Both the position numbers and the translations under genes were made by a program. Below, piece after piece: positions 53,501 through 62,058 of a stretch of DNA of 64,000 nucleotides. The notes beneath the pieces were generated by a model. The model was not told the origin of the DNA, made no database searches, and worked only from the letters and a program-made list of their open reading frames with translations. The number at the start of each line of letters is the position of its first letter. The stretch's first letter is position 1. Source of the DNA: UBA1930 sp943371535 (GTDB lineage Bacteria; Bacteroidota; Bacteroidia; Chitinophagales; Chitinophagaceae); assembly GCA_943371535.1 (NCBI GenBank), contig CALRVE020000018.1:1-64000 (forward strand). Direction: 5' to 3'.

Positions 53501-54112
53501 ACGTTTGTTGCCAAAGCAAAAACTATTGTAACACCAACATTATTGGTGGCTTATGGTGGGCCATTTGCAGAAAATTATTATTGGGCTACCGAAAACCCGT
53601 ATCACGATAAAAAAGTACAAAACTTTTTTGCTTACGAAGAGTTGGCTGCAAAGACAAGACGACTTTCAGCAGGATGGTTTATGCCAGAAGAACATGTATT
53701 TCAAAAGCATGCAAAAAATATGAAAAACTATGTTGAAGCTGGTGGTTTAGCTGGCGTTGGAAGTCATGGAGAATTTCAAGGCTTGGGTTATCATTGGGAA
53801 TTGTGGAGTATGCAAAGTGGTGGAATGAAAACCATTGATGCTTTAAAAGTTGCTACCATACATGGAGCAATTGGATTGGGTTTAGATAAAGATTTAGGCA
53901 GCATTGAAAAAGGGAAATTAGCCGATTTAATAATTTTGGATAAGAACCCATTAGAAAATATTCGTAATACAAACACCATTAAATATGTAATGAAAGATGG
54001 TAGATTGTATGAAGGAGCTACTTGCGATGAAGTGTATCCTGCTCAAAAGAAACTAGATAAAAAAGAATGGGAGTTTAGCAAACCAAGCAAGAATACAAGT
54101 ATCGAAGAATAG
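50597..54112 (+). CDS. Exported TolB-like propeller fused to amidohydrolase
   Basis: A 1171-residue protein with a signal peptide. Residues about 70-650 carry PD40/TolB-like repeats (for example SPDGSTILFDLLGDLY, SPDGKKILFISDRSG and SPDGTAIAFSTWDAEGGDIY). A Lys/Asp-rich linker (about 680-745) precedes an amidohydrolase barrel from about residue 755. The metal site begins FVDPHAHMW (near 810), and the barrel ends with ATIHGAIGLGLDKDLGSIEKGKLADLIILDKNP. Such fusions are frequent in Bacteroidota. They probably hydrolyse amides or peptides in the envelope. No Carboxylated Lys was identified with confidence, and the substrate is unknown. Confidence 0.88.
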   Translation: MRISTTLVLAFAGISSIFIGEQFIHSNEINNNFGLLADTTKKDTASYVQYKSLPLKPARKINFNTKEGSWMSVDISPDGSTILFDLLGDLYTMPTTGGKATPITKGIAYDVHPRFSPDGKKILFISDRSGADNVWYIDTEKKDTTQLTFDQNQYFPSACWTPDGDYIIYSKGRRTHKLFMMHKKGGSGTQLIEAPAALKTIDPAVSADGKLIYYSARFGAWDYNAQLPQYQIGVYNRKNAKTTTITSRYGSAFTPTLSKDGKWMVYGSRYEDKTGLVIRNLQTSEEKWLAYPVQRDEQESIAPLGVLPAMTFTPDSKFILASYGGKIHKISIDGKSISEIPIDVEVQLELGPQLDFKYPISDTAYQKATQIRDAVPSPNGKQLAFTVLNRLYVMDYPSGTPKRLTNHNFTEAQPTWSPDGTAIAFSTWDAEGGDIYTVNVLNNALTKLTKDKGLYQHLKYNLSGDRIVFIRSNVRVFQESYGPGYTDSEDEIAWIASNGGAINVVEKSLGRYNPHFVNNEPDRIYLTQGNGQLLSIKWDGTDEKKIVQVTGISTYGSIATKMGRPDPEKMKCILIEHDHEAQEREMVRPSAASWISISPTGEKALAQINNEIYVMTIPQTGKLENISVADASSAGFPARKLTEIGGEFPYWQNDGKTVHFSLGSTHFTYDVERAQFFEDSVIDAKKAEAKRIEDSTLRVNADSTLKKAADAEKKLRDSITAKDTTAKKMPKKVEPKYSAIETDVQVYFKKATPNTSILLRGARIITMKGDEVIENGDVLIENNRITAVGKRLSAPSGVKVMNVAGKTIIPGFVDPHAHMWPNWGIHKNQIWIYATNLAYGVTTTRDPQTATTDVLTYSDMVDAGMMAGPRVYSTGPGVGFWFYNIKDSAQAESVLKQYSKYFNTKYIKMYLTGNRKQRQWIIQAAKNQSIMPTTEGGLDFKLNMTQILDGYPGHEHALPIYPLFKDVFTFVAKAKTIVTPTLLVAYGGPFAENYYWATENPYHDKKVQNFFAYEELAAKTRRLSAGWFMPEEHVFQKHAKNMKNYVEAGGLAGVGSHGEFQGLGYHWELWSMQSGGMKTIDALKVATIHGAIGLGLDKDLGSIEKGKLADLIILDKNPLENIRNTNTIKYVMKDGRLYEGATCDEVYPAQKKLDKKEWEFSKPSKNTSIEE

Positions 54113-54137
54113 ATAATGAATTTTTTATTTTTCATAA

Positions 54138-54170
54138 AAAAAATCCTGCAAGCATTGCAGGATTTTTTTG
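54138..54170 (+). terminator. Rho-independent terminator of the amidohydrolase gene
   Basis: AAATCCTGCA (54141-54150) and TGCAGGATTT (54156-54165) form a 10-bp stem with a 5-base loop and are followed by TTTTGTTTTT, 28 bases after the stop codon. Confidence 0.88.
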
Positions 54171-54298
54171 TTTTTCTAGTTGAATAAATCAAAAGCTATG
54201 TGTATAACATTTTGTTGTTTAGCCAACTTGAATTCAGTTTTCCACACTGTGCCAATTTGAGAAATTGCTTACTTAATTTGAGGCATAATTTAACAAAT

Positions 54299-55654
54299 AT
54301 GTTTGCAATAGTTGATATAGAAACAACGGGAGGACATGCTTCAAGCAATGGAATTACCGAGATAGCTATTGTATTTCACAATGGCAAAGAAATAGAGGGA
54401 AAATATGCTACACTAATTAACCCCAATGTTGCTATTCCACCCTATGTTCAATCTTTAACTGGCATAACGCAATCAATGGTTTCAACAGCTCCACAGTTTA
54501 GTAGTGTAGCTGAGAATATTTTCAATTTATTAAACGATAGAATATTTGTTGCTCACAATGTAAACTTTGATTACAGTTTTGTAAAGCATCATTTACAAGA
54601 AGCAGGATACACTTTAAATACACCAAAACTTTGTACCATCCGTACCGCAAGAAAAGTTTTTCCTGGATATAGAAAATATGGTTTAGGAAGTATTTGTAGA
54701 GAGTTAGAGATAGAAATTAGCGACCGTCACCGAGCAGAAGGAGATGCTATTGCTACTACTAAATTATTTGAACTTTTATTAGCCCATGATACAAGTGGAG
54801 AAATAAAAGCAATGATAAAAAGCAAAAATGCAGCTCAATATTTACCACCCAATGTTGACATAGATTTAGTAGCCGAATTACCAACTTTACCCGGTGTATA
54901 TTACTTTCATGATAAAAAAGGAAAAGTAATTTATGTGGGTAAAGCAAAAGATATTAAGCAACGTGTAACAAGCCATTTTAGCAATAATAAGCCAACGAAA
55001 CAAAAACAAGATTTTTTACGTAGCATTTATAATATTACTTATAAAGTTTGTGGTACCGAATTAATGGCTACCATTTTAGAAAGTATTGAAATACGTAGGT
55101 TGTGGCCAATTTATAATCATAGCCAAAAAAAAGTTGAGCAAGTATTTGGTTTATATGTTTTTGAAGATGCCCGTGGTTATTGGCGTTTGGTGATTGATAA
55201 ACAAAAAAAACATTTACAACCCATACACAGTTTTAGTAGTTTATTAGAAGCACGTCAAAAACTAAAATCATTAATTGATCAATTTGAACTTTGTGCCAAA
55301 TTATGTTTTATTGACGTAAGTGCAGGTGCAACTTTAGTTGAATTAAAAGGAGAATTACCGAACGATTATAATAAACGAGTAAATGCTGCAATTGCTTATT
55401 TAGAAAGCCAATTGCCAAGTTTTGTTATACGAGAAGATGATGTTACAGGAAATGAGCAAAGCTGCATTTTAGTTGAAAGAGGCAAATTTGCAGGTATGGG
55501 AAAAGTACCTAAAGAAGCTTCCTTTATTACTACCGAATCGGTAAAGCCACACATGGAAATTTTACCTGAAAATACTTTTATACGCAATTTGGTATATGAA
55601 TATGCCAATAAATTTCCTGAAAGAAAATCTGATGTAGAAAGGGTAGTAGCATAG
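54299..55654 (+). CDS. DnaQ-like exonuclease fused to a GIY-YIG nuclease domain
   Basis: A 451-residue protein. Residues 1-165 are a DEDD exonuclease (FAIVDIETTGGHASSNGI with Asp6 and Glu8, AHNVNFDYSFV, and HRAEGDAIATTKLFE). From about 195 comes a UvrC-type GIY-YIG domain (LPGVYYFHDKKGKVIYVGKAKDIKQRV) with the catalytic Arg and Glu expected. The C-terminal 170 residues resemble those of other such fusions and contain a basic region. This combination, also seen in E. coli Cho-like and DnaQ-UvrC proteins, suggests repair of damaged or branched DNA. The ATG at 54299 starts exactly at the exonuclease; the longer frame from 54200 is unlikely. Confidence 0.9.
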   Translation: MFAIVDIETTGGHASSNGITEIAIVFHNGKEIEGKYATLINPNVAIPPYVQSLTGITQSMVSTAPQFSSVAENIFNLLNDRIFVAHNVNFDYSFVKHHLQEAGYTLNTPKLCTIRTARKVFPGYRKYGLGSICRELEIEISDRHRAEGDAIATTKLFELLLAHDTSGEIKAMIKSKNAAQYLPPNVDIDLVAELPTLPGVYYFHDKKGKVIYVGKAKDIKQRVTSHFSNNKPTKQKQDFLRSIYNITYKVCGTELMATILESIEIRRLWPIYNHSQKKVEQVFGLYVFEDARGYWRLVIDKQKKHLQPIHSFSSLLEARQKLKSLIDQFELCAKLCFIDVSAGATLVELKGELPNDYNKRVNAAIAYLESQLPSFVIREDDVTGNEQSCILVERGKFAGMGKVPKEASFITTESVKPHMEILPENTFIRNLVYEYANKFPERKSDVERVVA

Positions 55655-55792
55655 GTTCTATTATATAATCTTTGTTAATAACTATTCATCTCTACATTTC
55701 ACCACCTTTACTATTCTACCACTATTTTCGCTACCCTTATTTTGGTTTGGAAAAATTATAATTCCAGCTTATTGATTTAAATTATATTGATT

Positions 55793-58039
55793 ATGATTGA
55801 ATTTGCATTAGGTGTTTCAGCAAAGCTGAATATTCGTATACAACAAGTTGAAGCTGTTTTAAAATTATTGGCAGAAGGTTCTACTATTCCTTTCATTGCT
55901 CGATATAGAAAGGATTCAACAGGCGGATTAGATGAAGTTCAAATTGAACAAATTCAAACAGAAGCTAAAAACCAGAAAGAGTTTGTTGAACGAAAAGCTT
56001 TTATTGAGAAAACAATAACTGAACAAGGGAAAATGACGGAAGCTTTACAAGCAAAAATTGATGCTGCAACAACTTTGGTAGAGCTAGAAGATATTTATTT
56101 ACCTTATAAAGCCAAACGTAAAACTAAAGCCCAAACAGCTAAAGAAAATGGATTAGAACCTTTAAGTATTTTACTATTAACTCAACAAGCGGTTGACGTA
56201 AAGCAGGAAGCAGAAAAATTTATTACTGAAAATGTGAAAGATGCAGATGCTGCTTTACAAGGTGCTAGAGATATTATTGCAGAATTAGTAAATGAAGATG
56301 CAGAAATAAGAGCCAAGCTTCGTAAGCTGTTTGAAGACAGGGCTACTTTACAAAGTAAGGTGGTAGAAGATAAAAAAGAAGAAGCTGCTAAGTATAAAGA
56401 TTACTTTGATTTTAGTGAGCCTATTTATAAAATTCCTTCTCATAGAATATTAGCCATTTTAAGAGGTTTTTTAGAAGGATTCTTGCGTATTGGTATTGCT
56501 CCTGTTGAAGAAGATGCTTTATATGATATTGAAGAAAAATACATTACTGGCAGTTTAAACAGTAGTGTTGAGCAAGTGAAAAAAGCCATTAAAGATTCGT
56601 ACAAAAGATTGCTTCAGCCAAGCTTGGAAACAGAATTTAGAACAGCCTTAAAAGCTAGGGGAGATGAAGAAGCTATTAATGTTTTTGCCGAAAATTTACG
56701 TCAGTTATTATTGAGTTCTCCTTTAGGTAGTAAAAGAATTTTAGCGATTGATCCTGGATATAGAACAGGATGTAAAGTAGTTTGCTTAGATGACAAAGGC
56801 GATTTATTGCATAACGATTTAATCTACATTCATGAAGGGAATAAAACCTACGAAGCAGGTTATAAATTAAAAGATTTGGTTGCAAAATATAATATAGAAG
56901 TTTTTGCCATTGGCGATGGAACTGCTGGCAGAGAAACTGAACAATTGGTTAAAAGTTTACACCTTAACTTACCTGTATTTTTAGTAAATGAAGATGGAGC
57001 ATCTATTTATAGTGCCAGTGAAATTGCTAGAGAAGAATTTGGCGATTACGATGTTACTGTACGTGGGGCAGTAAGTATTGGAAGAAGGTTAATGGATCCA
57101 TTGGCTGAGTTGGTGAAAATTGACCCTAAAAGCATTGGAGTTGGGCAATATCAGCATGATGTTAATCAGTTTCGATTAAAAGAAAAATTAGATGCAACAG
57201 TAATTAGTTGTGTTAACCAAGTGGGTGTTAATCTTAATACTGCTAGTAAACATTTATTGAGCTATGTGAGTGGAATTGGTAGCACATTGGCCGAAAATAT
57301 TGTAAAACATAGAAATGAAATTGGCAAATTCACCGATAGAAGTCAGTTATTAAAAGTACCTCGTTTAGGCGGAAAAGCTTATGAACAATGTGCAGGTTTT
57401 TTAAGGGTTAAAGGAGGTAATAATCCTTTAGATGAAAGTGCTGTTCACCCAGAAGCATATAGTATTGTTGAGCAAATTGCCAGCGATTTAAAAGTTGAGG
57501 TAAAAACTTTAATTGGCAACGAAACTTTGCTTAAAACAATTGATTCTAAAAAGTATTTCAAAGAAGATATTGGCTTATTAACCATTCAAGATATTCTTAA
57601 AGAATTGAACAAACCTGGCTTAGATCCACGTAGTGAAATTGAACAATTTGAATATGCTGCCATTTACAAAATAGAAGATGTACAAGTAGGTATTGTAGTA
57701 CCTGGAGTGGTTACAAATATTACTCGTTTTGGTGCTTTTGTTGATATTGGTGTAAAGCAAGACGGATTAGTACACGTAAGTGAAATTGCACATCAATACA
57801 TAACTGATCCTAACGAAGTATTGAAGTTGAATGATAAAGTAATGGTGAAAGTTTTAGAAGTAGATATTCCAAGAAAAAGAATTGCTCTGTCTATTAAACA
57901 AACACAGGAAGCCCCAACCAAAAAGCCAGCATTTACCGCCAATAAACCACAAGGCAATTTTAAAAAGAAAGAAGAAGACTTAAGTAATTTAAATGTAAAT
58001 GATGCGTTGGCTGCTTTAAAAAAGAAGTTTGGAAAGTAG
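55793..58039 (+). CDS. tex: Tex-family RNA-binding transcription accessory protein
   Basis: A 748-residue protein. The N-terminal helical domain has GSTIPFIARYRKDSTGGLDEVQI, and a YqgF-like core opens with ILAIDPGYRTGCKVV. A helix-hairpin-helix part shows VGVNLNTASKHLLSYVSGIGSTLAENIV. The C-terminal S1 RNA-binding domain is VGIVVPGVVTNITRFGAFVDIGVKQDGLVHVSE. Tex is nearly universal and thought to act in transcription, RNA decay or stress tolerance. A basic tail (KKPAFTANKPQGNFKKK) follows. The ATG at 55793 is preferred to the TTG at 55787. Confidence 0.95.
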   Translation: MIEFALGVSAKLNIRIQQVEAVLKLLAEGSTIPFIARYRKDSTGGLDEVQIEQIQTEAKNQKEFVERKAFIEKTITEQGKMTEALQAKIDAATTLVELEDIYLPYKAKRKTKAQTAKENGLEPLSILLLTQQAVDVKQEAEKFITENVKDADAALQGARDIIAELVNEDAEIRAKLRKLFEDRATLQSKVVEDKKEEAAKYKDYFDFSEPIYKIPSHRILAILRGFLEGFLRIGIAPVEEDALYDIEEKYITGSLNSSVEQVKKAIKDSYKRLLQPSLETEFRTALKARGDEEAINVFAENLRQLLLSSPLGSKRILAIDPGYRTGCKVVCLDDKGDLLHNDLIYIHEGNKTYEAGYKLKDLVAKYNIEVFAIGDGTAGRETEQLVKSLHLNLPVFLVNEDGASIYSASEIAREEFGDYDVTVRGAVSIGRRLMDPLAELVKIDPKSIGVGQYQHDVNQFRLKEKLDATVISCVNQVGVNLNTASKHLLSYVSGIGSTLAENIVKHRNEIGKFTDRSQLLKVPRLGGKAYEQCAGFLRVKGGNNPLDESAVHPEAYSIVEQIASDLKVEVKTLIGNETLLKTIDSKKYFKEDIGLLTIQDILKELNKPGLDPRSEIEQFEYAAIYKIEDVQVGIVVPGVVTNITRFGAFVDIGVKQDGLVHVSEIAHQYITDPNEVLKLNDKVMVKVLEVDIPRKRIALSIKQTQEAPTKKPAFTANKPQGNFKKKEEDLSNLNVNDALAALKKKFGK

Positions 58040-58086
58040 TTGAAATATTTTGGTAGAGTAAAGTCATAGAGAAGAACTCACCCAAA

Positions 58087-58124
58087 AAAAGGTCTGTATG
58101 AAAAACATACAGACCTTTTATTTT
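58087..58124. terminator. Shared terminator of tex and dapD
   Basis: GGTCTGTATG (58091-58100) and CATACAGACC (58106-58115) form a 10-bp stem extended by A/T pairs on both sides, with an A5 loop. T-rich runs lie on either side, on the plus and minus strands, so it can serve both convergent genes. Confidence 0.9.
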
Positions 58125-58139
58125 ATTCGAAAATGTATT

Positions 58140-58955
58140 TTACACACTCACATTAAAATCTCTCAATGCATCGTTTAAACTAGTCTTTAAATCTGTGCTA
58201 GGTTTACGTTTGCCAATTATTAAAGCACAACCAACACCAAATTCACCAGCAGGAAATTGTTTGTTATAACTACCAGGAATTACCACACTTCTTGCAGGTA
58301 CTCTGCCTTTCATTTCAACAGGAGTGTCTCCACTTACATCAATAATTTTTGTTGATTGTGTTAATACTACATTAGCACCTAATACAGCTTCTTTCTCAAC
58401 AATAACGCCTTCTACTACAATGCAACGGCTACCAATAAAACAACCATCTTCAATAATTACAGGACTTGCTTGTAAAGGTTCTAATACACCTCCAATACCA
58501 ACACCACCACTTAAATGAACACCTTTACCAATTTGTGCACAACTACCCACAGTTGCCCAAGTATCCACCATTGTACCTTCATCTACAAAAGCACCAATAT
58601 TTACATAGCTTGGCATTAACACTACATTCTTTGCCAAATATGCACCATAACGAGCAACAGCATGTGGTACAGCTCTTACTCCTAAGGAAGCATAATTTTT
58701 CTTCAATAACATTTTATCGTAAAACTCAAAAGGAGCAACGTCCCAAGTTTGCATTTGTTGAATACCAAAGTACATTAATATGGCTTGTTTAACCCATTCG
58801 TTCACTTGCCATTCTCCATCATTAATTGGCGAAGCTGTTCTTAAACGGCCTTTATCTACTTCTTCAATTACTGCACGAACGGCATTGCTATATGTTTCGT
58901 CTTTTAATAATTCACGGTTACTCCAAGCTTCAAGTATTAATTGTTGTAATTCCAT
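58140..58955 (-). CDS. dapD: 2,3,4,5-tetrahydropyridine-2,6-dicarboxylate N-succinyltransferase
   Basis: A 271-residue trimeric acyltransferase with a left-handed beta-helix. It uses succinyl-CoA to protect the intermediate made after DapA and DapB on the way to diaminopimelate. The N-terminal helical part (LRTASPINDGEWQVNEWVKQAILMYF) and hexapeptide repeats with the signature GTMVDTWATVGSCAQIGKGVHLSGGVGIGG are complete. Its presence indicates the succinylase branch of the lysine route. dapA is about 50 kb away in this window. Confidence 0.96.
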   Translation of the reverse strand: MELQQLILEAWSNRELLKDETYSNAVRAVIEEVDKGRLRTASPINDGEWQVNEWVKQAILMYFGIQQMQTWDVAPFEFYDKMLLKKNYASLGVRAVPHAVARYGAYLAKNVVLMPSYVNIGAFVDEGTMVDTWATVGSCAQIGKGVHLSGGVGIGGVLEPLQASPVIIEDGCFIGSRCIVVEGVIVEKEAVLGANVVLTQSTKIIDVSGDTPVEMKGRVPARSVVIPGSYNKQFPAGEFGVGCALIIGKRKPSTDLKTSLNDALRDFNVSV

Positions 58956-58969
58956 TTTTAAAATTTTGG

Positions 58970-58977
58970 CGAAAGTA
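58970..58977 (-). promoter_or_regulatory. -7-like box TACTTTCG before dapD
   Basis: Minus-strand octamer identical to the one before the exonuclease gene at 8727-8734, one base off TAnnTTTG, 14 bases before the dapD ATG. Confidence 0.4.
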
Positions 58978-59035
58978 AGGATTTGATTATTTCTTCAATT
59001 TTGTTTTCCATTCAATAACTTATCGATTTTGGCAA

Positions 59036-60082
59036 TTATTTTAATGATGCCAAATCTATTACAAATCTATATTTTACATCACCTTTTAGCATTCTGTCGT
59101 ATGCATCATTAATGTTCTGCATATTAATTAATTCAATATCAGAAACAATATTATTGGCTGCACAATAATCTAACATTTCTTGGGTTTCTTGCATGCCACC
59201 TATCATAGAACCTATAATACTTCTTCTATTGGTAATTAATGAAAAAGGAGAAATTTTTGGTTGCTCAGATGGTAAACCAACTACCATTAATTTTCCATTA
59301 ATATCTAATAAATCTAAATATTTGGTATAATCATGATTGGCAGAAATAGCATCTAAAATTACATCAAAGTAATTGGCATGTGCTTTCATTGCAACTGTAT
59401 CTGTAGTGAGTACAAATTTAGTTGCACCCAAACGTAAAGCATCTGCTTCTTTATTAGGCGAAGTACTTAAAACAGTTACTTCTGCACCAAAAGATGCTGC
59501 AAATTTTACACCCATATGTCCTAAGCCACCAAGACCAACAACAGCCACTTTCATTCCTTTTGTAACGCCAGCAAATTTTAGAGGAGAGTAGGTAGTTATA
59601 CCAGCACACAATAAAGGAGCAACAGATTTTAAATCTAATGTTGGAGATACTTTTAAAACATAATGTTCATCTACAACAATTTGAGTTGAATAACCACCTT
59701 GAGCAACGGTTTTTCCGTCTCTTTCAATAGCATTGTAAGTACCAGTCATGCCTTCAGCACAATATTGTTCTAAATGGTTGCTACAGTTTTTGCAAGTTTT
59801 ACAACTATCTACCATAACGCCCACTCCTGCAATATCCCCTACTTTAAATTTTGTTACATCATTTCCAACAGCAATTACTTTACCCACAATTTCATGTCCT
59901 GGCACCATTGGGTACATTGAGCCACCCCATTCGTCTCTTGCTTGATGTAAATCACTATGGCAAACACCACAGTATAAAATTTCTATTTGCACATCTTTAG
60001 CACCAACTGCTCTTCTAGTAAATTCAAATGGTGCCAAGGGTTTTGAGGGTTCGTAAGCAGCATAAGCTTTTGTGTGAATCAT
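59036..60082 (-). CDS. Zinc-dependent NAD(P) alcohol dehydrogenase (YahK/CAD-like)
   Basis: A 348-residue medium-chain dehydrogenase. The catalytic zinc ligands are in YCGVCHSDLH and GHEIVGKV, and the structural zinc site is CKTCKNCSNHLEQYC. The cofactor domain has VAVVGLGGLGHMGVKFA; the residues after the next strand (STSPNKEADA) suggest NADP preference, as in cinnamyl-alcohol-dehydrogenase-like aldehyde reductases. The C-terminal SMIGGMQETQEMLDYCAANN is typical of YahK. It likely reduces a range of aldehydes. It stands alone; no operon partner is evident. Confidence 0.92.
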   Translation of the reverse strand: MIHTKAYAAYEPSKPLAPFEFTRRAVGAKDVQIEILYCGVCHSDLHQARDEWGGSMYPMVPGHEIVGKVIAVGNDVTKFKVGDIAGVGVMVDSCKTCKNCSNHLEQYCAEGMTGTYNAIERDGKTVAQGGYSTQIVVDEHYVLKVSPTLDLKSVAPLLCAGITTYSPLKFAGVTKGMKVAVVGLGGLGHMGVKFAASFGAEVTVLSTSPNKEADALRLGATKFVLTTDTVAMKAHANYFDVILDAISANHDYTKYLDLLDINGKLMVVGLPSEQPKISPFSLITNRRSIIGSMIGGMQETQEMLDYCAANNIVSDIELINMQNINDAYDRMLKGDVKYRFVIDLASLK

Positions 60083-60203
60083 AATTTTTTATTTTTTGAA
60101 TGAAATGGTAGTGTTGAATAAACAAGTACAAAATTTAGTAATAAAGGTTAATGGCTGTAAAATAAATAAGCCCTTAACATTGAAGTTAAAGGCTTATTAT
60201 TTG

Positions 60204-60277
60204 TAGTGAGGAGGAGATTTGAACTCCCGACCTTCGGGTTATGAATCCGATGCTCTAACCAACTGAGCTACCTCACC
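60204..60277 (-). tRNA. tRNA-Met (anticodon CAU)
   Basis: A 74-base cloverleaf on the minus strand. The acceptor stem is GGTGAGG with CCTCACT (one G-T pair at position 1), the D arm has GCTCAGTTGGTTAGAGC, the anticodon loop is TTCATAA, and the T loop is TTCAAAT. The anticodon stem has an A-C mismatch at its loop-closing pair. CCA is not encoded. Elongator tRNA-Met is most likely, although CAU tRNAs of the isoleucine-lysidine type cannot be fully ruled out by eye. A TATATTTG box lies 16 bases upstream. Confidence 0.88.
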
Positions 60278-60293
60278 ATTTTGATAAGGGCTG

Positions 60294-60301
60294 CAAATAT
60301 A
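60294..60301 (-). promoter_or_regulatory. -7 promoter box TATATTTG before tRNA-Met
   Basis: A minus-strand match to TAnnTTTG, 16 bases before the first tRNA base. Because a tRNA gene must have a nearby promoter, this supports the box as the house consensus in this genome. Confidence 0.5.
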
Positions 60302-60474
60302 GTAGGTTTGTGTAAAAAATGTACATCTGTAAATATTTTAGTCAATATTTTTTCAAATGATTACAAAATCAATCATTAGCCAATAATTTCCAATTTCTAC
60401 CTAAAAATAATTTTTCTATTTGCATTTAACTTTATCTTGTTTCATCAATCATAAAACCATAAAAAATAAACAGT

Positions 60475-60870
60475 ATGAAAAAAATTATTGCACTATTCAG
60501 TTTTATTGTAATTACAAGTATGTCTTTTGCCCAAGGATGGGGTGGTGGCGATCCTGCTGCAATGAAAGAAAGAGTTAAAGAGAGAACCAAAGGTCCATTA
60601 ATGGAGCAAACAAAACTAACAGATGCTCAAGCCGATAAAGTAATTGATATTTATTTTGAAGCACAATTAGAAGCTGGGAAATTAAGAAGAGATGAAACCA
60701 TGGATGATGATGCTAAAAAAACTAAAATCAAAGAAATTAATGCTAAAAGAGATCAACAGGTTAAAGACATTCCATTAACCGATGAACAAGTTAAAGCTGT
60801 TGCTAGCTTTTATGAAGAACAAAGAAAACGTATGCAAGAAAGAGGAGGACCAAGAGGAGACAGAAATTAG
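60475..60870 (+). CDS. Small Spy-like periplasmic helical protein 1
   Basis: A 131-residue protein with a signal peptide (cleavage after SFAQ). The mature part is helical and highly charged, with KLTDAQADKVIDIYFEAQLEA and LTDEQVKAVASFYEEQRKRM, which resemble the LTxxQ-type repeats of Spy/CpxP chaperones. It may bind unfolded envelope proteins, but this is by pattern only. It is followed 70 bp later by a gene of the same style. Gene order and similarity suggest a tandem pair. Confidence 0.7.
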   Translation: MKKIIALFSFIVITSMSFAQGWGGGDPAAMKERVKERTKGPLMEQTKLTDAQADKVIDIYFEAQLEAGKLRRDETMDDDAKKTKIKEINAKRDQQVKDIPLTDEQVKAVASFYEEQRKRMQERGGPRGDRN

Positions 60871-60940
60871 TAAATAATTTTTGGCACGATTTTCAATTCA
60901 TCTTATCCGTAATTTTATCACTCAAAAAAAAATACACAAT

Positions 60941-61339
60941 ATGAAAAAAGTTTTCATCACATTATTTATGATTGGTTCATTTGCATTGGTAGGAAATGCA
61001 CAACAAATGGTTTCTGCAGAAGCAGGTACAGATAAACCACAATTATCTAAGGAAGAAAAACAAAAGCAAAAAGAAAAAAAAGATGCCGATCAAATTGCAT
61101 TGTATAAAGCTGCAGGCTTAAATGATGAAGAAATTAAAAAAGTTATGGAAATTAATGCTGAAGCAGGAAAAAAATCTGCTGAAGTAAGAAAAGATGCTTC
61201 TTTAACCGAGGATCAAAAGAAAGAAAAATTGGAAGCTATTAAGGCAGATAAAAATGCTCAAACAAAAGAAATTATGGGCAAAGAAAGAGGAAAAAAATAC
61301 AACGAATTGAAGAAAGAAAAAGCGGCAGAAACTAATTAG
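60941..61339 (+). CDS. Small Spy-like periplasmic helical protein 2
   Basis: A 132-residue protein with a signal peptide (after VGNAQ). The mature part is almost wholly Lys/Glu/Ala-rich helix (LSKEEKQKQKEKKDADQIA, then LNDEEIKKVMEINAEAGKK and LTEDQKKEKLEAIKADKNAQ). The spacing of LNDEE and LTEDQ resembles that of the preceding protein, so the two are probably distant duplicates. The frame starts earlier, but ATG 60941 begins the signal peptide. A strong terminator follows it. Confidence 0.7.
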   Translation: MKKVFITLFMIGSFALVGNAQQMVSAEAGTDKPQLSKEEKQKQKEKKDADQIALYKAAGLNDEEIKKVMEINAEAGKKSAEVRKDASLTEDQKKEKLEAIKADKNAQTKEIMGKERGKKYNELKKEKAAETN

Positions 61340-61360
61340 TTAAAAAATAATATTTCCTTC

Positions 61361-61398
61361 AAAAGGTAGATATGAAAAAAACATATCTGCCTTTTTTT
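61361..61398 (+). terminator. Rho-independent terminator of the Spy-like pair
   Basis: AAAAGGTAGATATG and CATATCTGCCTTTT form a 14-bp stem with one G-T pair and an A-rich loop, followed by more T. It starts 22 bases after the stop codon. Confidence 0.88.
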
Positions 61399-62058
61399 GC
61401 ACAAAATTTTATCTAAATGCTTGTTTTTTTTTATGCATGTGTGAATATTTTTTTCAATTAAAAAATAAACAAAAAATCCCTTTATTCTATTCACATATTG
61501 ATTTATTTTTTCATAAAATAAAATTAATTTTTAAAGCTTTATTTGGCTCAACTTCAAAATATTCACCTTTAAAAAAGGTAAATTTCTAAATATTCCCTAG
61601 AAATAAAATACCCCTAACAGACAAGTAGGCAATTTTTTTCCATTGATTTGAATCTATTCTGAGAGAGAATAAACAATTATTTTTCCAGTAAAAATTCTAC
61701 TTTTCTGTATTATGTATTGATAATCAGGCTCAAATGAGTTCAATTTTTTACTCAGAGACTATGAATTGATTAGTAAGCGAAAAAATACAAAATGTGAATA
61801 TCCTTTCCCAAAAATAGACGATACTACAAAATGGACATTTTTAGCCACTTAGTTTGCAACCGTTTATATATAACTCACATCATTTGAAAGGATTGTGTAA
61901 ATTTGTAGCCTGTATTAAGATAATCCATCCTAAAAAAGGCTACGTAAAATTACGCAACTCTATAGTTGTTGTACTATCCAAAAACCTCATATCCCAATAT
62001 TCTATTACGAATTTCCTATTTCGTTGCTGTGCTCGTATACAATTTATTAACTCTTTTT
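61399..62058. other. Long AT-rich spacer before the last surface protein
   Basis: About 660 bases with no believable gene. A weak TTTCTA/TAGAAA inverted repeat is near 61583-61604. It probably contains the promoter and a long leader for the adhesin that follows, comparable in position to the 365-bp leader at 1690-2054, but no shared element was found by eye. Confidence 0.45.

Noticed and set aside
60204..60277. An integration site at the tRNA-Met gene
   Set aside because: No integrase gene or duplicated tRNA end was found within reach in this window.
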